From Lagopus muta (Eukaryota > Chordata > Aves > Galliformes > Phasianidae): 64,000 bases of DNA. The notes beneath the pieces were generated by a model. It searched no databases, was not told the origin of the DNA, and worked only from the letters and a program-made list of their open reading frames with translations. The position numbers and the translations under genes are program-made. Shown one piece after another: positions 12,701 through 26,319 of this stretch. The stretch lies in assembly GCF_023343835.1 (NCBI RefSeq), contig NC_064438.1:16659077-16723076 (forward strand), in the 5' to 3' direction. Numbering within the stretch: the stretch's first letter is position 1; each line of letters begins with the position of its first letter.

Positions 12701-15700
12701 CTGAATTTGTATTTCTATTTTGCATGTAATATCTGCAGCTCTTTGGCTAATACCAAAGGATGGCATTTAGTCCTGCAGTGAGCATTAGTTTTAGAAAACA
12801 TTTCATCAGAGTGAAACACTTTTTTCTAAAAAACCCCACATTTTTAAAGCGAAAAGAAATGGCAACAGATATGCAAAAGCCTTTGCAAAATCTGAAGGTT
12901 TGCCTCCAGGAAACATAACGTCACTGTTCATGACTTCAGTTTTCATAGCTTCAAAACACTTCAGTCCTGGTTTTTTTTTCACTAAGAACTTCAAAAGATG
13001 GACAGCTGTGTGTGTAGACAACATTTTTGATCTGGATTCAACAACTGAAACCAACTGACCTAGTATCTCCAAAAATTTTCTGTTTTGATCAAGCTGAAAA
13101 ATGAAGAGCATTCTCCTTGCAAAATTGTTTTCAGTTCCTCATGAAGGCTCAGCAGGAGATGGTTCCCTGTTACTATAGTTCTGTTATACTCGAGTCAGTA
13201 AAAGAAGAGCCCTGGGAGCTTTAGAGAACAATGCACCATTGTAGTCAGCTCTCCCATGGCTCAGAGCAATAAGGATACGCAATGAAGGCCACCACTCTCA
13301 ATCTAAATACGTAAGGCATAGAGTTAAATAAAAACATTTCATTTTGTTTTCACCCCAGATAGGAGTAATGAGTAAAAAGTTGAGATTGTTCTAATTAGCT
13401 GACGCATGACATCAACTGTCTTATTCAGACTTCTGTCAGACAGATGAACATACTGGAAAAGCAAACAATCAAAATCAAACTTCCAAACAGCTCTGAGACA
13501 GCTCTGTTTAATTAGCTTACCCCAGTCAGTCATTGTACGGATTTACTGCTGGTTACATTACAGTGATTGCTGAAATTGCTGGTGAAAGCAGACCATCAGA
13601 TCATCTGGTTGTTTTGGTTTTGTTTTTTAAAGTCTATAGGCTTGTTTTCTGGAAAAGGATGCTTCTAAACAACTGCCTTGCTATATACATCTCAGTCTCA
13701 GCGCAGTGAAACAGCTTTGGGTAAACAGAAGTGCATTTCTGTAGGCTGTTCTCCAGAGGCTAAAATTGTGGTTTACACAATGAGCAATAAACAAGCCAAT
13801 CTCAAGTTCAGAATGCAGAATTATGGTAAAGTTACAGAGAGAACAAAGAGAAACTGGGAGCCCCCGAGCACTAAATCTGACAACCAGAAAGTTAACACCA
13901 ATAAGCAGGTGGACTTTGAAACTGCTGTATGTCCAGCAAGCAATTGCAAAGAAAATCAACTCAGAATTTCTAAACCGTGGCTTCTTTTTCTCAAGTCATT
14001 GGATTATAGAATCACTAAGGCTGAAAAAGGCCTCTAAGACCACCAAGTCCAACCACCAACCCATCCCACTGACCACATCCCTCAGTGCCCCATATCTTTG
14101 GTTCTTGAACACGTCCAGGGATGCGACTCCATCACCTCCCTGGGCAGCCTGTGCTAATGCCTCACCACTTTTTTGGAGAAGAAATGTTTCCTACTGGCCC
14201 TTCTCAATATTACATCTTTATTTAGAGAAAGGCAAAATTAGCACGAGAAATTGATCCACTCCTGAGGAAGGAGAGGGATAATTGCATTAGTCCCAGAGGT
14301 ATGAAGAGAGAAAGAGAAATTAATTGCAGAAGTGATTCTGGTTTCAATAGGAAGAGGCACTTAGTTTTGCATCTTGGGGAAATATTTTTCTCACGTGCTT
14401 TACATCCTGCTGCTCCCTGCAAACACCATCTATTTACCTCAGATCCTGGTCTGCAATATAAACAGTTGTGTTTTTTGTCTGTATGTTTCTGAAGGTTTCT
14501 GGAGAGCCACTGGTTTGTGTGGGTCACTCAGATGAATCACATTCCAATGGAAATCGATTGTGAGAAGCACAAAGACTGGCTGAGCTCTCAGGTAACGGGG
14601 AGGGAAAAGAATACCTCTGATTCCACTCACTCCAAACTGGATTAGAAATTTACTCAAAAGAGTGGATGGAGTACCAAATAATCCCCTGATGAAGGTACAG
14701 AGTGCTATAGCATAGAGCCTCTGCCCATGACCTCTCTACCATAAAGACCATAGAATTACAGCATTGTTAAGGTTGGAAAAGACCTCTAAGATCATCTAAT
14801 CCAACCATCATCCGATTCCATTTGTTTTCCCCAGAGCCAGCGGTGCTCATTTAAGGCATGGAAGTCCAAACTTCTGTATTGATTTCGGTTATCAGAAGGT
14901 TATATTTTACGTCTTCAGTTCTGAGGCAGTCTCAGGTGCACACATGGTATACATAGGCATACACATACGAGCAAAGAGAAATGTCTTAGTGGAAATCATC
15001 TGCTGATTCTAAGTGATAATTTAAACCAATGTGCTATCCCTGCACTGAAAACACATCAACTCCAGTTGAAGAAAGAGCTCAGCATACTTCAAAAGCGTGT
15101 AGTTTTCTAATGGAATAAGGGCTGAAATGAAGATGCACCGCTTGCTACGTACAAATCTCTTTAATGCCTGGTCAGACAAATGCACACCTTTTATTTGTGG
15201 TGGCCCAAGTCTCATTCAGACCTAGAGAACAATGACAGCAACTTTGGCACTGACTACATGAATCTTGTGTAACTGAGCTGAGACAAGTTCAGGCATACTG
15301 GACAACAACTAGAGGGGAGTAAAAGTAGGCTTCCTGCATCCATGGTGTTTTCTTCTCCGGTTTCCCTTCCTGATACTGTTGTTAACCATCTGGTCTCCAG
15401 CTAAATATGCTGACATTTAGGACCCTGTCCTTGGGCTGATATGTCACCAAACATGGCTATCTTCCTGCATTGCCCCTTGATCACTGTTCAAACCTGCACG
15501 GCATCGTCAGCACAACAGCTGATAGCAAGCCCTAACCAAGGATTAAAGCTTCCCATGCTGCAGTCAGCTGTCTCAGAATGGCAACCTTCTACACAATGAC
15601 CGCTCATAGTAGAGGAAGGTACTTTTTGTCCTCCAGTTCCTGCCACAGGCAAGAGGAGCTTTGTGCTGATTTTAGGGTGAATAATTCATATCTAGGAAGA

Positions 15701-17611
15701 TCACTAGCATTACAGCTGCTTTCTTGCCTCCACAGCTGGCAGCCACCTGCAATATTGAGCAGTCCTTTTTCAATGACTGGTTCACCGGACACCTGAACTT
15801 TCAAATTGAGCACCAGTGAGTATGGACCCAGCATCGTTTGGTCATTACCAGGTGGTCATAACACTGGACTCGTGGCAAGGGATAGTCTGCTAAAAACATA
15901 TGTGTGAGATGGGACAGAATCACAGAGAAGCCCGAGGTTGGAAGGGATCTCAGAAATGATCTGGTTCAAACTTTCATGGTAAAAGCAGAGACTACATAAG
16001 ATTGTCTAACACCTTCTCTAGTCAAACCTTCCACTTCCCTTTGGAGCACTACCACATTCCAACCAAAGACAAACCCAGACAACTGGGGGTTGTTGTCACT
16101 AGAGGCACGGCATCTATCTCTCGTGCTACCCAATACTTCAGCTTTCACTCTCCCAGTTTTAATTCAGGTTTCAGTTAAGTCATTGGTACAAAACTGCAAG
16201 ATACAAAGGCTATGGATTTGGATACTAAAGCTCAAGAAGTTATCTTAGGATATATTTCAGAAATGTCCTTTCCCTAAATAAAAGGGCATCAGCATTTTAC
16301 GGCAGGAAATGTGGGACTGTACATACTGCTGACTACCAGGTTTCAAGAGGGGTACTAAAACCAGGGCAGTCTGTTGTCAGTGCAAAATGTAATAGAGACC
16401 ACATTTAGGGTAAAGCTGACTGGTTTGGAAGTCAGCTTAGGAAATCTCCATTGAAAAGTATAAGGCAAGGTGACCCCAGGTTCTTTACCTGTTTCTGTGT
16501 TCCATGAGATGGAAAATGGGGCCACTGATAATTCAGTTTGGCAAGAAACAATTAGTACTGCCCAAAGCAAATGGGCAGCTGTCTCAGCAGAGCGAGACTG
16601 CTTCCTTTCTTCTTGTTTGCTTTGTATTGCACTAGTAGCATCCTTTCCTTCATAAACTGACTTTTATTGTCTCTCTTGAACACAGCTTTATTCTGAGGAC
16701 TGATAGAGCAGCAGAATAGATGTATTCTGTTCTCACAGGCTGTTCTTGAAAGAAGTTCTTGAAACAGTGTAATGTAAAGCATGGATCTCCACCTCTCTTT
16801 CTTGTTTCTATTGGTGCAGCTCAAGAAGGCATTAATAATTGGCCCCATGAGAAGGCGGATGGAGATGCCCATCCCTTGAGATTATGCTCTAGATTTTTCT
16901 CAGATGTTTTCTCTTTCTCTATTCAAGCCTGTTCCCAACAATGCCACGGCACAACTACTGGAAAATCAAACCCCTGGTGAAGTCGTTATGTGCCAAGTAT
17001 GGAGTCCAGTATGAAGAGAAGCCTCTTGGAAAAGCATTTGTAGACATAGTTGGGTAAGGTTCTTTTATTAACATCAGCAATTTGCAATTCAGTGTTACAC
17101 AAGCATCCTATCATTTCTACTACAGATCATTCAGAACACTTTGAGAAATAGCATATCAGCATTTTGTGATCTGGTATCACTAGAGTAATACCTTCATATC
17201 ACAGCCCAAGGAATACCTGAAGATATGTTCATCCTGCAGAAATGGCACGGCCACACAGCCCCATTGGTGTAGTGGACTGATGCCAGATTGCAACTGCCAT
17301 GGAAATGGGAAGATGGGGAGGTGGGGTAGGAAAGTGCTATCCCCCAAAGCTGCTTCTGCAACAAGAGCACTTCTATTGAAGTACTTTGAAACTGGTCAAT
17401 TTGGGGGCCCAAAGAGCAAAATAAGCAGCTCCTCTGGTATTCTAAGGTATTCATTTTGTGGGATTCATGTTCAGACCCAGTAAGAGAGTTCTCCTTTCTA
17501 GGAACAAAGTGACAGAGGTTCACAAGCCAAACAAGCCTCTCTCCATTTTCTTTCCCCAGGTCACTAAAGAAATCTGGAGATTTATGGCTGGATGCTTACC
17601 TCCACAAGTGA
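3236..17611 (+). CDS. FADS2: Fatty acid desaturase 2 (delta-6 acyl-CoA desaturase), 12 coding exons
   Basis: Exons: 3236-3436, 6727-6837, 7646-7843, 8157-8258, 8496-8621, 10948-11008, 11501-11577, 11808-11905, 14495-14591, 15736-15815, 16928-17053, 17560-17611. All have GT-AG borders and join in frame to 442 aa (human is 444), with exon sizes matching the human gene. The enzyme is the rate-limiting ER-membrane front-end desaturase of polyunsaturated fatty acid synthesis. It has an N-terminal cytochrome b5 domain (HPGG at residues 51-54) followed by a membrane desaturase domain. The three di-iron histidine boxes are HDFGH (178-182), HFQHH (215-219) and QIEHH (380-384); the last is split by the exon 10/11 junction. 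The start ATG has a good Kozak context, and the N-terminus MGKGG is typical of FADS2 rather than FADS1. Odd points are S242 and F268, where human FADS2 has W and G. The gene looks intact. Assignment to FADS2 also rests on its orientation towards RAB3IL1. Confidence 0.96.
5449..5635 (-). repeat. CR1 LINE fragment in FADS2 intron 1
   Basis: It shows the reverse-complement CR1 3' end: 'catagaatcattaaggttgg', 'accaagtccaacccc', 'cctcagtgccacatct', 'ccaccacctccctgggcag', then a diverged 'cctaataataac'. A short deletion follows 'ctgggcag'. The orientation is antisense to FADS2. Confidence 0.88.
6403..6525 (-). repeat. CR1 LINE fragment in FADS2 intron 1
   Basis: The block 'aatcatagaatcatttgaat', 'tggaaagggctcttaaaagc' and 'tggtccaactcc' marks a CR1 3' end of a different subfamily from its neighbours. 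The part around 'gatctggcctgaccttgaatg' continues the match. It ends about 200 bases before FADS2 exon 2. Confidence 0.8.
7192..7234 (+). repeat. A-rich (CAAA)n simple repeat
   Basis: Imperfect runs of AAAC and AAAAC units lie in FADS2 intron 2. It may be a decayed poly-A tail or a microsatellite; no adjoining element was recognised. Confidence 0.75.
9121..9142 (+). repeat. (GTTT)n microsatellite
   Basis: A T run followed by four GTTT-type units lies in FADS2 intron 5. The rest of this 2.3 kb intron (8622-10947) shows only a short T tract near 9539 and a small CR1 scrap near 10.6 kb. Confidence 0.75.
10575..10640 (-). repeat. Short CR1 LINE remnant in FADS2 intron 5
   Basis: The block 'agaatcaaaaactctggaaa', 'agaccgccaagatcat' and 'ctggtccaact' matches only the extreme 3' end of CR1 in reverse complement. 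It is short and diverged, hence the lower confidence. Confidence 0.6.
14006..14212 (-). repeat. CR1 LINE fragment in FADS2 intron 8
   Basis: The segment contains 'ttatagaatcactaaggctg', 'aagaccaccaagtccaacca', 'catccctcagtgcccc', 'cacgtccagggatg' and 'ccctgggcagcctgtg'. It is a clear reverse-complement CR1 3' end, about 280 bases upstream of exon 9. Confidence 0.9.
14749..14825 (-). repeat. Short CR1 LINE fragment in FADS2 intron 9
   Basis: The block 'catagaattacagcattgtt', 'aaggttggaaaagacctcta' and 'agatcatctaatccaacca' matches only the last 70-80 bases of CR1, in reverse complement. Confidence 0.82.
15917..16060 (-). repeat. Diverged CR1 LINE fragment in FADS2 intron 10
   Basis: It starts 'cagaatcacagagaagcccg aggttggaagggatct' and runs through 'tgatctggttcaaactttca' and a 'taaaagcagag' stretch that resembles an older CR1 subfamily. 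The right border is uncertain. Confidence 0.65.
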
Positions 17612-19344
17612 ATACGAGTCTTAATGGGGAGGTGCGAGTCACAGGGAGGGATGGGGGTAAGGGGGGAGATCACATACGTGTCTTTTACTATCAGAATTCG
17701 GTCTATTTCTATGTGCACAAATTGAGGGGAGTTTCCTGTCTTGTGAACTGCTACTGGTGTGAGCTCAGGCAACCTGTTAAATCCAGACGGGCGTAAAATG
17801 TGCTTGGCGTAGCCTTCAGAGGACAAGATCCAACGCACAAAAGGAAGGGTGGGAGAGAACAGAGAGAAGTGTCTAAAAAGGAGACATTTAGCATCTGCCC
17901 TCCACCATCTCCTCGCTATTCACTCATTCTGCCTAAAGCACACAAGCTGCTGATTCACATACACGACTTGTTAGACTTCAGCAAGCCCAGGGACAATCCT
18001 AGGACACCCGTGTCAGCTCTGCTGCAGGAACCTCACCCCATGGGGCCCAGCAGCCATACGCTGTGGCTTTCAGTCCTGCCCATCAGTAAAGCATACTAAT
18101 TGCCAATCAATCCTGTGTAACCACAAATGGTTTTTTTCACCTGAGCAGAGCTTCGGCAACACCCAGTTCTGCCTGTCTGCACGTGCCCAGCAGAAACCAG
18201 GGCTGTTTATCTTGTCAGAGGCCTGGGCTACATGCCCTGTTCCTGAAACAAATCAGCAAAGAAAATGGATTCCTTCTGGAGGAGGAGGAGCTTCCCAACC
18301 GCTCAGCCTGACCACAGGCTCTAGGGGGAGGTGGCTGAAGGCAGAACTGACCAGGATGTGCCAGTGATGTGAAACCTCCTGTAAAAACATCTTACAACTT
18401 CCTTATAACTCTGTTCCCTGTGCAGTGTCCTAATAGCCAAAACCCACGAATAGCTCAACCAGATGATATAGTTTAACAGCTGCCAGTCGCTTCACTAACG
18501 TGCAACCCAATCCCAAGCCCACTCCAGGTAGATCAAGACCTTTGGATTCAGCTGTAATACAGTGGAAGAGACAGATTCTCTACAAAGAAGAGCCGTAGTA
18601 TCAACAGCAGCGCTTGGTTCCGACAGCTTATCTCAGCTCCAAACACATTTCCTAGTACAAGAGATGCTCTAGTTATTAGGCAATTGCACGAATAATTGCA
18701 TTGCCCAACACTGAAATTGGATCCTCACTTTTGAACCTTCAATGCCAGTAAAGCTCCACCAAATCTCAAGGTTCTGCGTGCAGAGACAACTCCAGAGCTG
18801 TGGCTGTGCCCTTCCAAAAAATGTATTGTCACCTCCCACTTTGGAAAATTGGATGAGATTTCTATGTTTACAGACAGGAAATTCATAGGTAGGACTATAA
18901 CTTAACCTAGCTACTAATACTTCAGATTTACAAAGGGCTTGTTTTTGTGTTCTTGCTCATCCCTCACCTGAACATCACAGTGAATTGTTAGGATTAAAAG
19001 CTACTCCAGGTTATCTGACACTTGAACAGAATGTGAGCAGTTCTTATAGTTGATTTCTAATAGCACAAGCAGTGATGTCCTTCTGGATGCTGTAACTTCT
19101 CAGACAGGTAGTAATGGGCTAGTCCAGAATTCTGACTAACACTGCTAAGAATGCCTTAATATGTCCATCTAGTTTTGACTCCTCGAATGGGCATTTTTCT
19201 TCCCAAGACCTTAGCACAAGATACCAAATAGAAGAAAGAGGGGACAGGAGAGATCTTGATGTTAGCTGTTTTCCAACTACTTCCTCTTTCAGACCCTTGA
19301 AAATTCCCATTTTTATACAAATTATGCAGCTGCTTGAATCCAGA

Positions 19345-19350
19345 AATAAA
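19345..19350 (+). terminator. Candidate FADS2 poly-A signal (AATAAA)
   Basis: This is the first canonical AATAAA found by eye after the FADS2 stop codon. A variant ATTAAA lies earlier at 18993-18998. The resulting 3' UTR of about 1.7 kb is of a size I recall for mammalian FADS2. No transcript evidence is available. Confidence 0.4.
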
Positions 19351-22300
19351 ACCTGTGTAATGCTATTGTAAGAAGTAACTTCCAGGATCATACACTGTTC
19401 TTGCTGCTGCAAGATATAAAGGTCTTTTTTCTTTTTTCCTTTTTTTACAAAGAACTGGTCACCAACCCCTTGTAGTGTAGTTTAATAATTGTACTTTCAT
19501 GTTCAGAAAGTTTGTCTTGTGAAAATGCAAGAAGCTGGTTACTTTTTTCAGACAAAGCCTCACTGACAGCCTTACTCATGTAGTTTCTTTCTCTCCCTCC
19601 AAAAAATCCCAGCCCACCATCTTGGGACACACAGTGTTTCACATGCACCTTAATGTTTGAGTTCTCCACCCAATAACTCAATCAAACACACCCCTGGCAA
19701 AGAGCCCTGAAAATCTGGAGAAATCTGTCTTGTTAAGATTTTTACAAAAGTGAAATCTGAAGTGCTCCAGAAGTTTCAGTAAAATTGCAAAGTTGGCCCA
19801 CCAAAGGACGCAGAGTTCACATGACCTTGCTGAGCTCTGTTCCCAGAGCAAAAAGCTTCCCTTTGCAGGTTCCAGTTAGCCATCAAAACGATATAAGCAT
19901 TGACATCTATGCATAGTTTTGCTCCAACATTCTGAGGACTAAAGCTAATTAATTTCTCTGAAACAAAATGAGGTGAAAACTCACACATTTTTTTCTCTTG
20001 ACAAAGGCAATCCACATTGCAAACACACATCAAAATCTCCCAAGCGTGCCTGAAGCCTGCCAGGGCTTGCAAATAATCTCACCTGAACCACATTGTTGGC
20101 CACACGAGCACTTGGCAACGTACAGAGGCCATGAGTTGGAAACAGCATTTGTTTCGGTCAGATGATGGAAGAACAGGCAGCAGAGGGTTGGCTTGCTTCT
20201 CTTCAGTCATGCTAGCAGGGTTTGCCACTGAAGTTGGAGGAGCAGCGTGTTCAGAGATGCTTAGAAGAGAAAGGCATTAACTCTGGACAAGAGGGAGGTG
20301 GGCATGTGTTTTAGAAGGAGTAACACAGAGCTGGGAGAAACACAGGAAGGGAACAGGCAGAGTGGGAAGACAAACACCAGTGCCATGGACAGGGAAGAAA
20401 AGGCACCTTGAAACCAGGTGCTCACATTCCCCCAGTAATTGCTAGTTTCTAATTGGCCAACAGCTGAGGTAGGGACGCTTGTTTTGCTCAGATACCCACA
20501 AAGTGAGAAGAAACCAACCCTCACAAGACAGGTTAAAAGCAGCCATCTTCCAGCCACGGCCTCTTCTAGCAGATGCTTTCCTAAGAAAGACTTCCTAACC
20601 GAGTCCTAACATTTCAAGTGTTCCCTACGAATTGTTAAAACACCAGATCTACATTCCTTATAGGACAGCTCCTGTTTATTTCGTTCTTCAAAAAAAAAAC
20701 CAACAATCTCAAAATATTTTTTCCAGTGTATTCTATTGCTCATTAAAATCATAACTATTTGTTGACCATAAAAATGCACTCTATGTTTTCTTCAGTCATA
20801 TCCTAAGTCATTGCAATGTCTCAGTGGAAAGTCCTTTTCCACTGCGCGGGGTGAAATGGCTTTTATGGCACTGACAACAGAGAGATGTCTTCATGGCCTT
20901 CCCAAAGCCCAGAACAATGGCAGTGTTTACACTTGTCTTGGAAACCACCGCCAAAAGGAGTCTTTTCCATGTAAAAAGGTTGGCCTAAATGTTCAAACTC
21001 ATTCTCCAGGCACTTCAAGAAGGCAGGTGAGATCAACATGGATACAGAAACTTCAGTAAAAGCTTCCTACAGTGTGTCAAAACTCACTTTTGCTGCCCAT
21101 TAATGGCTCTCCCAGCAGTGCAATGGGCAGCTTGCCAGTGGCTTCTCCAATGGGCAATGTGGTCCAACAGAGTTGGTGGGCTTTAGGTCAGCCCAGAGGC
21201 TTCCACACAACAACATGCAATGGAACTGGAAGCCTGCCTTGCGGATAAACTCACCTGAGCTGCACTAGCAGTAGCAGAAGCACACAGCAGAGACAAAGAG
21301 TAGGAATCACATAGGCTGACCCAGATCTTACAACACAAAGTCAGGGAAGGACAGTCCATGGTTATCTGCTACTTTCTATCAACACAGTTTTTCAGAGTAC
21401 ACATTAATTGCTTCATAGGTAAACTAATTCTGCACAGAAAGCATTCTATGAGAAGTCATAGAACTCAAAAGGGAAAATGACCCTACCTTGCCTCATTACT
21501 AGGATTTCTATTTGATCCTAAAATAAGCACATTCCCTTTAATACATTACACAAAAATGAAATGTTGCAAATCAATATATTACTTGCCTTTCCTTCTTGGT
21601 ACAACTGTTCCCAGAACCCCTGAGCATCCCAACACAACATAGCCCTAAGGGGAACAAGGGCCTGGTCGTTCTGAGCTCATGTCCTGGATTAAGATGCCTA
21701 CACCCAAGCCATGTATGACAGCCATACAAAAACACTTCTTGGTTTTACTCAGTGCCCTATTCAACTCTATTTTAAACTGCTTAATGACCTAAGAATAGAG
21801 AGATTTGTAATTGGCAAGATATAAAAAGAAGCCTTCATCCATTAGCAATATTGCTTTAAAAAAATCTTTTTGATTCTTCTGTAAAGGCTCAATTCCAGAT
21901 ATCTCAGAAAACAGCATATAACTCTGGACAGAGAACCATCATCTGCTTGAAAGCTGTATTACGAGTATAAAGGGGAAAATGCAAAATGCCAGGACTCAAA
22001 GGCAAGCTGGAAAATGAGTAATCCACCCATGGTATATCTAACACTGCCATAGGACAGAGCTGTTTGTCACCACACAGTCTTCCTTTACATCATATAGTGG
22101 TGGCAAGAAACTCTACACAATGATTCCGTCATCCTGGAAATTTCGTATACAGGGGCTTGAGAGTCAAGAGGTTGTTTTTCTTTTTCAGAAAGACAATTTG
22201 AGACATATCGTTTGTTTAGCAATCTGAAGTCTTTTCCATTGCAAGTGCATGTTTTCAGATGCACCGTAATCCCCTAGCACAGAGGAAATCCCCTAATTTA

Positions 22301-24571
22301 GCTGGATGCTCACCATCTCAGCCAGAGCCTGAGCCCTGGGCTGTTCCAGCAAGAGATACCAGAAACATATTGCACAACTCTGACTAAATAATAACCTTCC
22401 TCTAATGGAAAAGGAGGAGAAGAGGAGAAGCAGAAGAGGAGGTCTTTCAGAGCATGGAGTTTGCAGAGGTGGAACCCTTAGCATACAGATGAATGGCACA
22501 GGGAAGAGAAGATCATTACAAAAGCTCCCATTTGTACAGAAGTAAATATTCTCACGTTCCACTTACTGACAAATTTAAGATGGGTGCGGACAAATACTGC
22601 CCAGAAACAACATGAGAACAATTACACCAATAAGAGGATAACCTCTGTTGTTGTTGGTTTTTTTCCTGTTTCTGAATGAGAAATTTACTGAACCTGAATA
22701 CACCATTGAGATTGCAGTGCAGGTGACTGATCATTTCTACATCTGAATCTTCCCCACGTGGCTTATGGACTGATTCATGAATTGTCTAAATTCACTTCAT
22801 TCCTGTTGGCAACCACAGTGTGCTCAAGCTGAGAATGTGAGTCATATATAAAGTTTAATCTAAAAACAATCTGCTGTAACCCTGAAAAAAACAGCAGACA
22901 CCCACTTCTATGGGGGTTTATAGGAAAATCTTAGTGATATAGTCCAGCAATCCAAAGATACTGATGAATAGCGTCTATGTGTTTACCATGTACTTCCCTT
23001 TTCCTTATAAACATAATGTAAAATGACAACAGTGCCATGTGTGTGGAAAGGTAAGCTTGTTTCCTGAAACATATCAGTGCAAGGCTGCTGATTATCGATC
23101 TGACACATTGGCCTTTATGGTAACAAGCACTGTGTGTACACAGCAATACAAAATCGAACCATAACATCAGTATTATCCAACAATTTGCCTTCAGTTTTTC
23201 TGGGCTCAATGGAAGAATCGACTTCTTCTGACTCCTGCAGAGGCTGCTTGATTGCAAAGATGGGGAAGTTCCACTGATGCAAGTGGTGACTTTTGACTTA
23301 AGAATGGTGTGATTCTGTAGCAGTCCTCTCCCACCCACTGCTAACAACAAACATGTCGATGGCAAACACAGCTCAGGTCAAGCCAAAAAAAGATAGGGAA
23401 GGCTAGGGAGAAATTTAAGGCTTCTGGGAAACGACTGGGAAAAAGGCAAATAAAAAGGATCCTCACACAGAGCACATCTCTTGCCTGGAGCAAAATCCTC
23501 AGCACAGGCACATGTGTGCCTTATTAGCCAGGTGCTGGATTTATATGACCGTGAGAAGGTTAATCACAGTAATTGCTTGCAATTGCACATGTCCACGCTG
23601 AAATGGGTGTAGCTGTTTTTCTTGTCTGGTTAATTTAATTGACTTCAGTTGTTACTCAGATCTGTTGAATTGTGCAGTGGTCTTATGTAAAACAGAGGAA
23701 CCATACTGCACACTGCCTCTTCTGTGACTGTGTGCTGTTGTCATCATGGACAGCACAAAGCCGGAGTCTCTGTGCATGGGTCTAGATTTATTCATTCCAG
23801 CAGCATTGCACCTTTCACATCCCTACAAAAGTCTACAATTTGCCTGAAAACAAAATGTCTGGGCTTTGAATACTGCAGCATGAAACCATCTCCGACCTTG
23901 GTTGGCCAAGTCACCTCTTCTCCCCTGTGTTCTTCTTCCTTCATCTCCCATTTAACTGCCACGTCCTTTGATCTCCAATTGTGCCATTTGTTTAAGCTGG
24001 AACAGGCTTGGATGTGGGGTGCTTTTTTTGTTTAGTTGGTCGGTTGCTTTTGGTTTTGTTCCTCTTTTCAGGGTGAGGTGGTGGTGTTTGTTTTAATGTC
24101 TTACCACAAGAAAGCCACAATTTTCAGTGGTGCCTTCAAGCGCTGCAAGACCAAAGTTCACTGCTATTGATTCTGGCCCATGAAAAGAAGAGGGAACAGC
24201 AAAGAAAATGTTGTTTTTTAATTTTCTTTTCTCCAACCCATTATCATTTCTGCCTGTGTGACTAGAAATCCCTCTATAAGAAGCAAAAACTTGTTGTATC
24301 AGGCTACTCTGGGACATGAAGCTGAATCACACACAGAAAGGGGAAGAGAGATTAAGAAGCAATTTCCTTTCCGTTATGTCCGTTTCCAACTCCTAAGGGA
24401 AATGTTGGGACAACATTAAAAGTTCTATTGAAATGTTTTATAAATATACCCAAATTTCAGAAAGGCTCTCACAGACGTGTTTCTCCAAGGTTTGTCTATA
24501 AACAAACACGGAGGGCAGAGTCATGGTGTGGCAGCACAGACGTTGCAGTAGCAGAGTTTTGGACCCATCCC

Positions 24572-24800
24572 GGTGCCTCACTGCCTTTACTGTAAAAAAA
24601 ACTTTTTATGTCTAATCTAAATCGCCTCTCTTTTAATTTGAAGCCATTTCCCCTTTCCTATCACAACAGACCCTGTTAAATACTCTTATTCTGTACAGCT
24701 CCTCAGTGTAGAAGAGTGTTTAGGCTTCCTGCGGTCTGTCTGGCTTATAGGCTCTCCCAGCACTTAGCCTGCCTAAAAGCACTCTTGTCAGCCGCTCACA
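24572..24800 (-). repeat. Diverged internal CR1 LINE fragment
   Basis: The segment 'tatgtctaatctaaatcgcc', 'ttgaagccatttcccctttc' and 'tatcacaacagaccctgtta' follows the reverse-complement CR1 consensus just inside the 3' end. It continues to 'ttataggctctccca'. The terminal ATTCTATG part is missing, so this is an internal piece. Confidence 0.72.
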
Positions 24801-26319
24801 GGACCATTGGGCACTGCTGCAATTCCCACTGAAACACTATTTGCCATTCTCACCACACTGCCATCTGTTCGACTGAAAGTTTAATTTGTGCCTCGTTCCT
24901 TATCGTTTTTATCAACTGGCATTCAGCAGACAGCCTGACAAATGGGAAGGTGATTGAAAGCAATGGAAAAATCATTTCCGTGCAGAAAGAGCAAAGGCCT
25001 TTCAGCCGTAACTGACATACGTGCCCATTGTTGTGAGGCTTCTTAAGCTGACCTTGAGCTGATTAGCAAAGCAGAATTAGAACAGTGAGGGCAACTAAGG
25101 ACAAAGAACTGTTCTTGTTCATCACGCCTGTCTGCTGGGGCTCACATCAGCCCTGCTAGCCCCTCTCTGTCCTCTGAGCTCTGACCTCACCACAAAGCAC
25201 GTAACAGCACACCAAGCCTTCTGCTGGACCACAAGTCAAAGGAATGCAACCGTAGCATTTAAATGGTGACCAAAATCCAAAGGGTATCATTAGAGCTGCA
25301 AAGCAAGCAGGGCTGGAATGCACTCTGCTGTCTGACTTCTCTTTTACAACCAGAGAAATTACCCCTCTGGGGGCCTGTTTTGGTTCCTGATGGTCCTTGC
25401 AGATGTTTTGTAAGCCAGCGCAAAGTCCACCTATCTCCACAGGTGAGCTAAAGTCAACGTTCAGCTCCTTTCAGCTCAATCCAATGGCCCTACTCAAACA
25501 GGGAAATATCGACATGATAAACAGCAGACCTGACCTCTTGGCTTCCATCACCAGTGGCACCACAGGGGCTGCTCCTATAAGGACTGTGCTGGCTTGGCAT
25601 AGCTGCCCAGCCTGCACCTCAGTGTCATGTACAGCTTCACAGCTGTGCCAGGATATTGACTTCTTCCTGGCAGGGCCGCGTTCCCCAGAATTCCCAAATG
25701 ACTGGAATTTTCCCACGGCTGAAGGTTCTGATCTATTTGTCATAAAGGAGGGTTGTTAGTGATCATGAAAGCTTTGGAATAGCAGAGTTTGGGGGCAGTT
25801 CAGAGGCCATCCGCACACCTCCCCCCCTTCACTTGCATGCACCTGAAATGTTTCCTTTGTTGGCTCCCAGAAGCATTCATCTCGGTGCTTTCAGGGGACG
25901 GCCTGACCCGCTGTATATGGACAGCCTGATTTACAGCCCTCTGCAAACCTGGAGTAACCTTGAACGCGAGGTGAAGGACGGGATGGATGGGGGGACAGCC
26001 GTGCCCGGTCTGCCTGTGCCCTCTGGTGGTGCCGAACAGGGAGAACACAGGGCAACAGGGACAGAATCCCACGAGAACCACCATCGCGAGGCCAAATGCT
26101 GTTTTCTGCTCTGACTGCACCTCTTTTTCTTTCCCCTCTCTCTTGCTGCCCTTCAAGGCAGTGCCAAAGGTGGCCCTTCATCTCTGTTGGAACCTGAATT
26201 CTTTCCTGTGGTGCAGAAGAGAGGGCAGTGGCCTCAGGCTGGTTCAGAGCAGAAGCTGCTTTGCATTCCCAAATAAAGTCTTGAGTGGTTTTTCCTTCTA
26301 GGTAATTTCACTGGATCAC

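Noticed and set aside
3236-17611. Calling the desaturase FADS1 (delta-5) instead of FADS2
   Set aside because: The MGKGG start, FADS2-like residues throughout, and transcription towards RAB3IL1 all fit FADS2; the FADS1 orthologue would be on the opposite strand.
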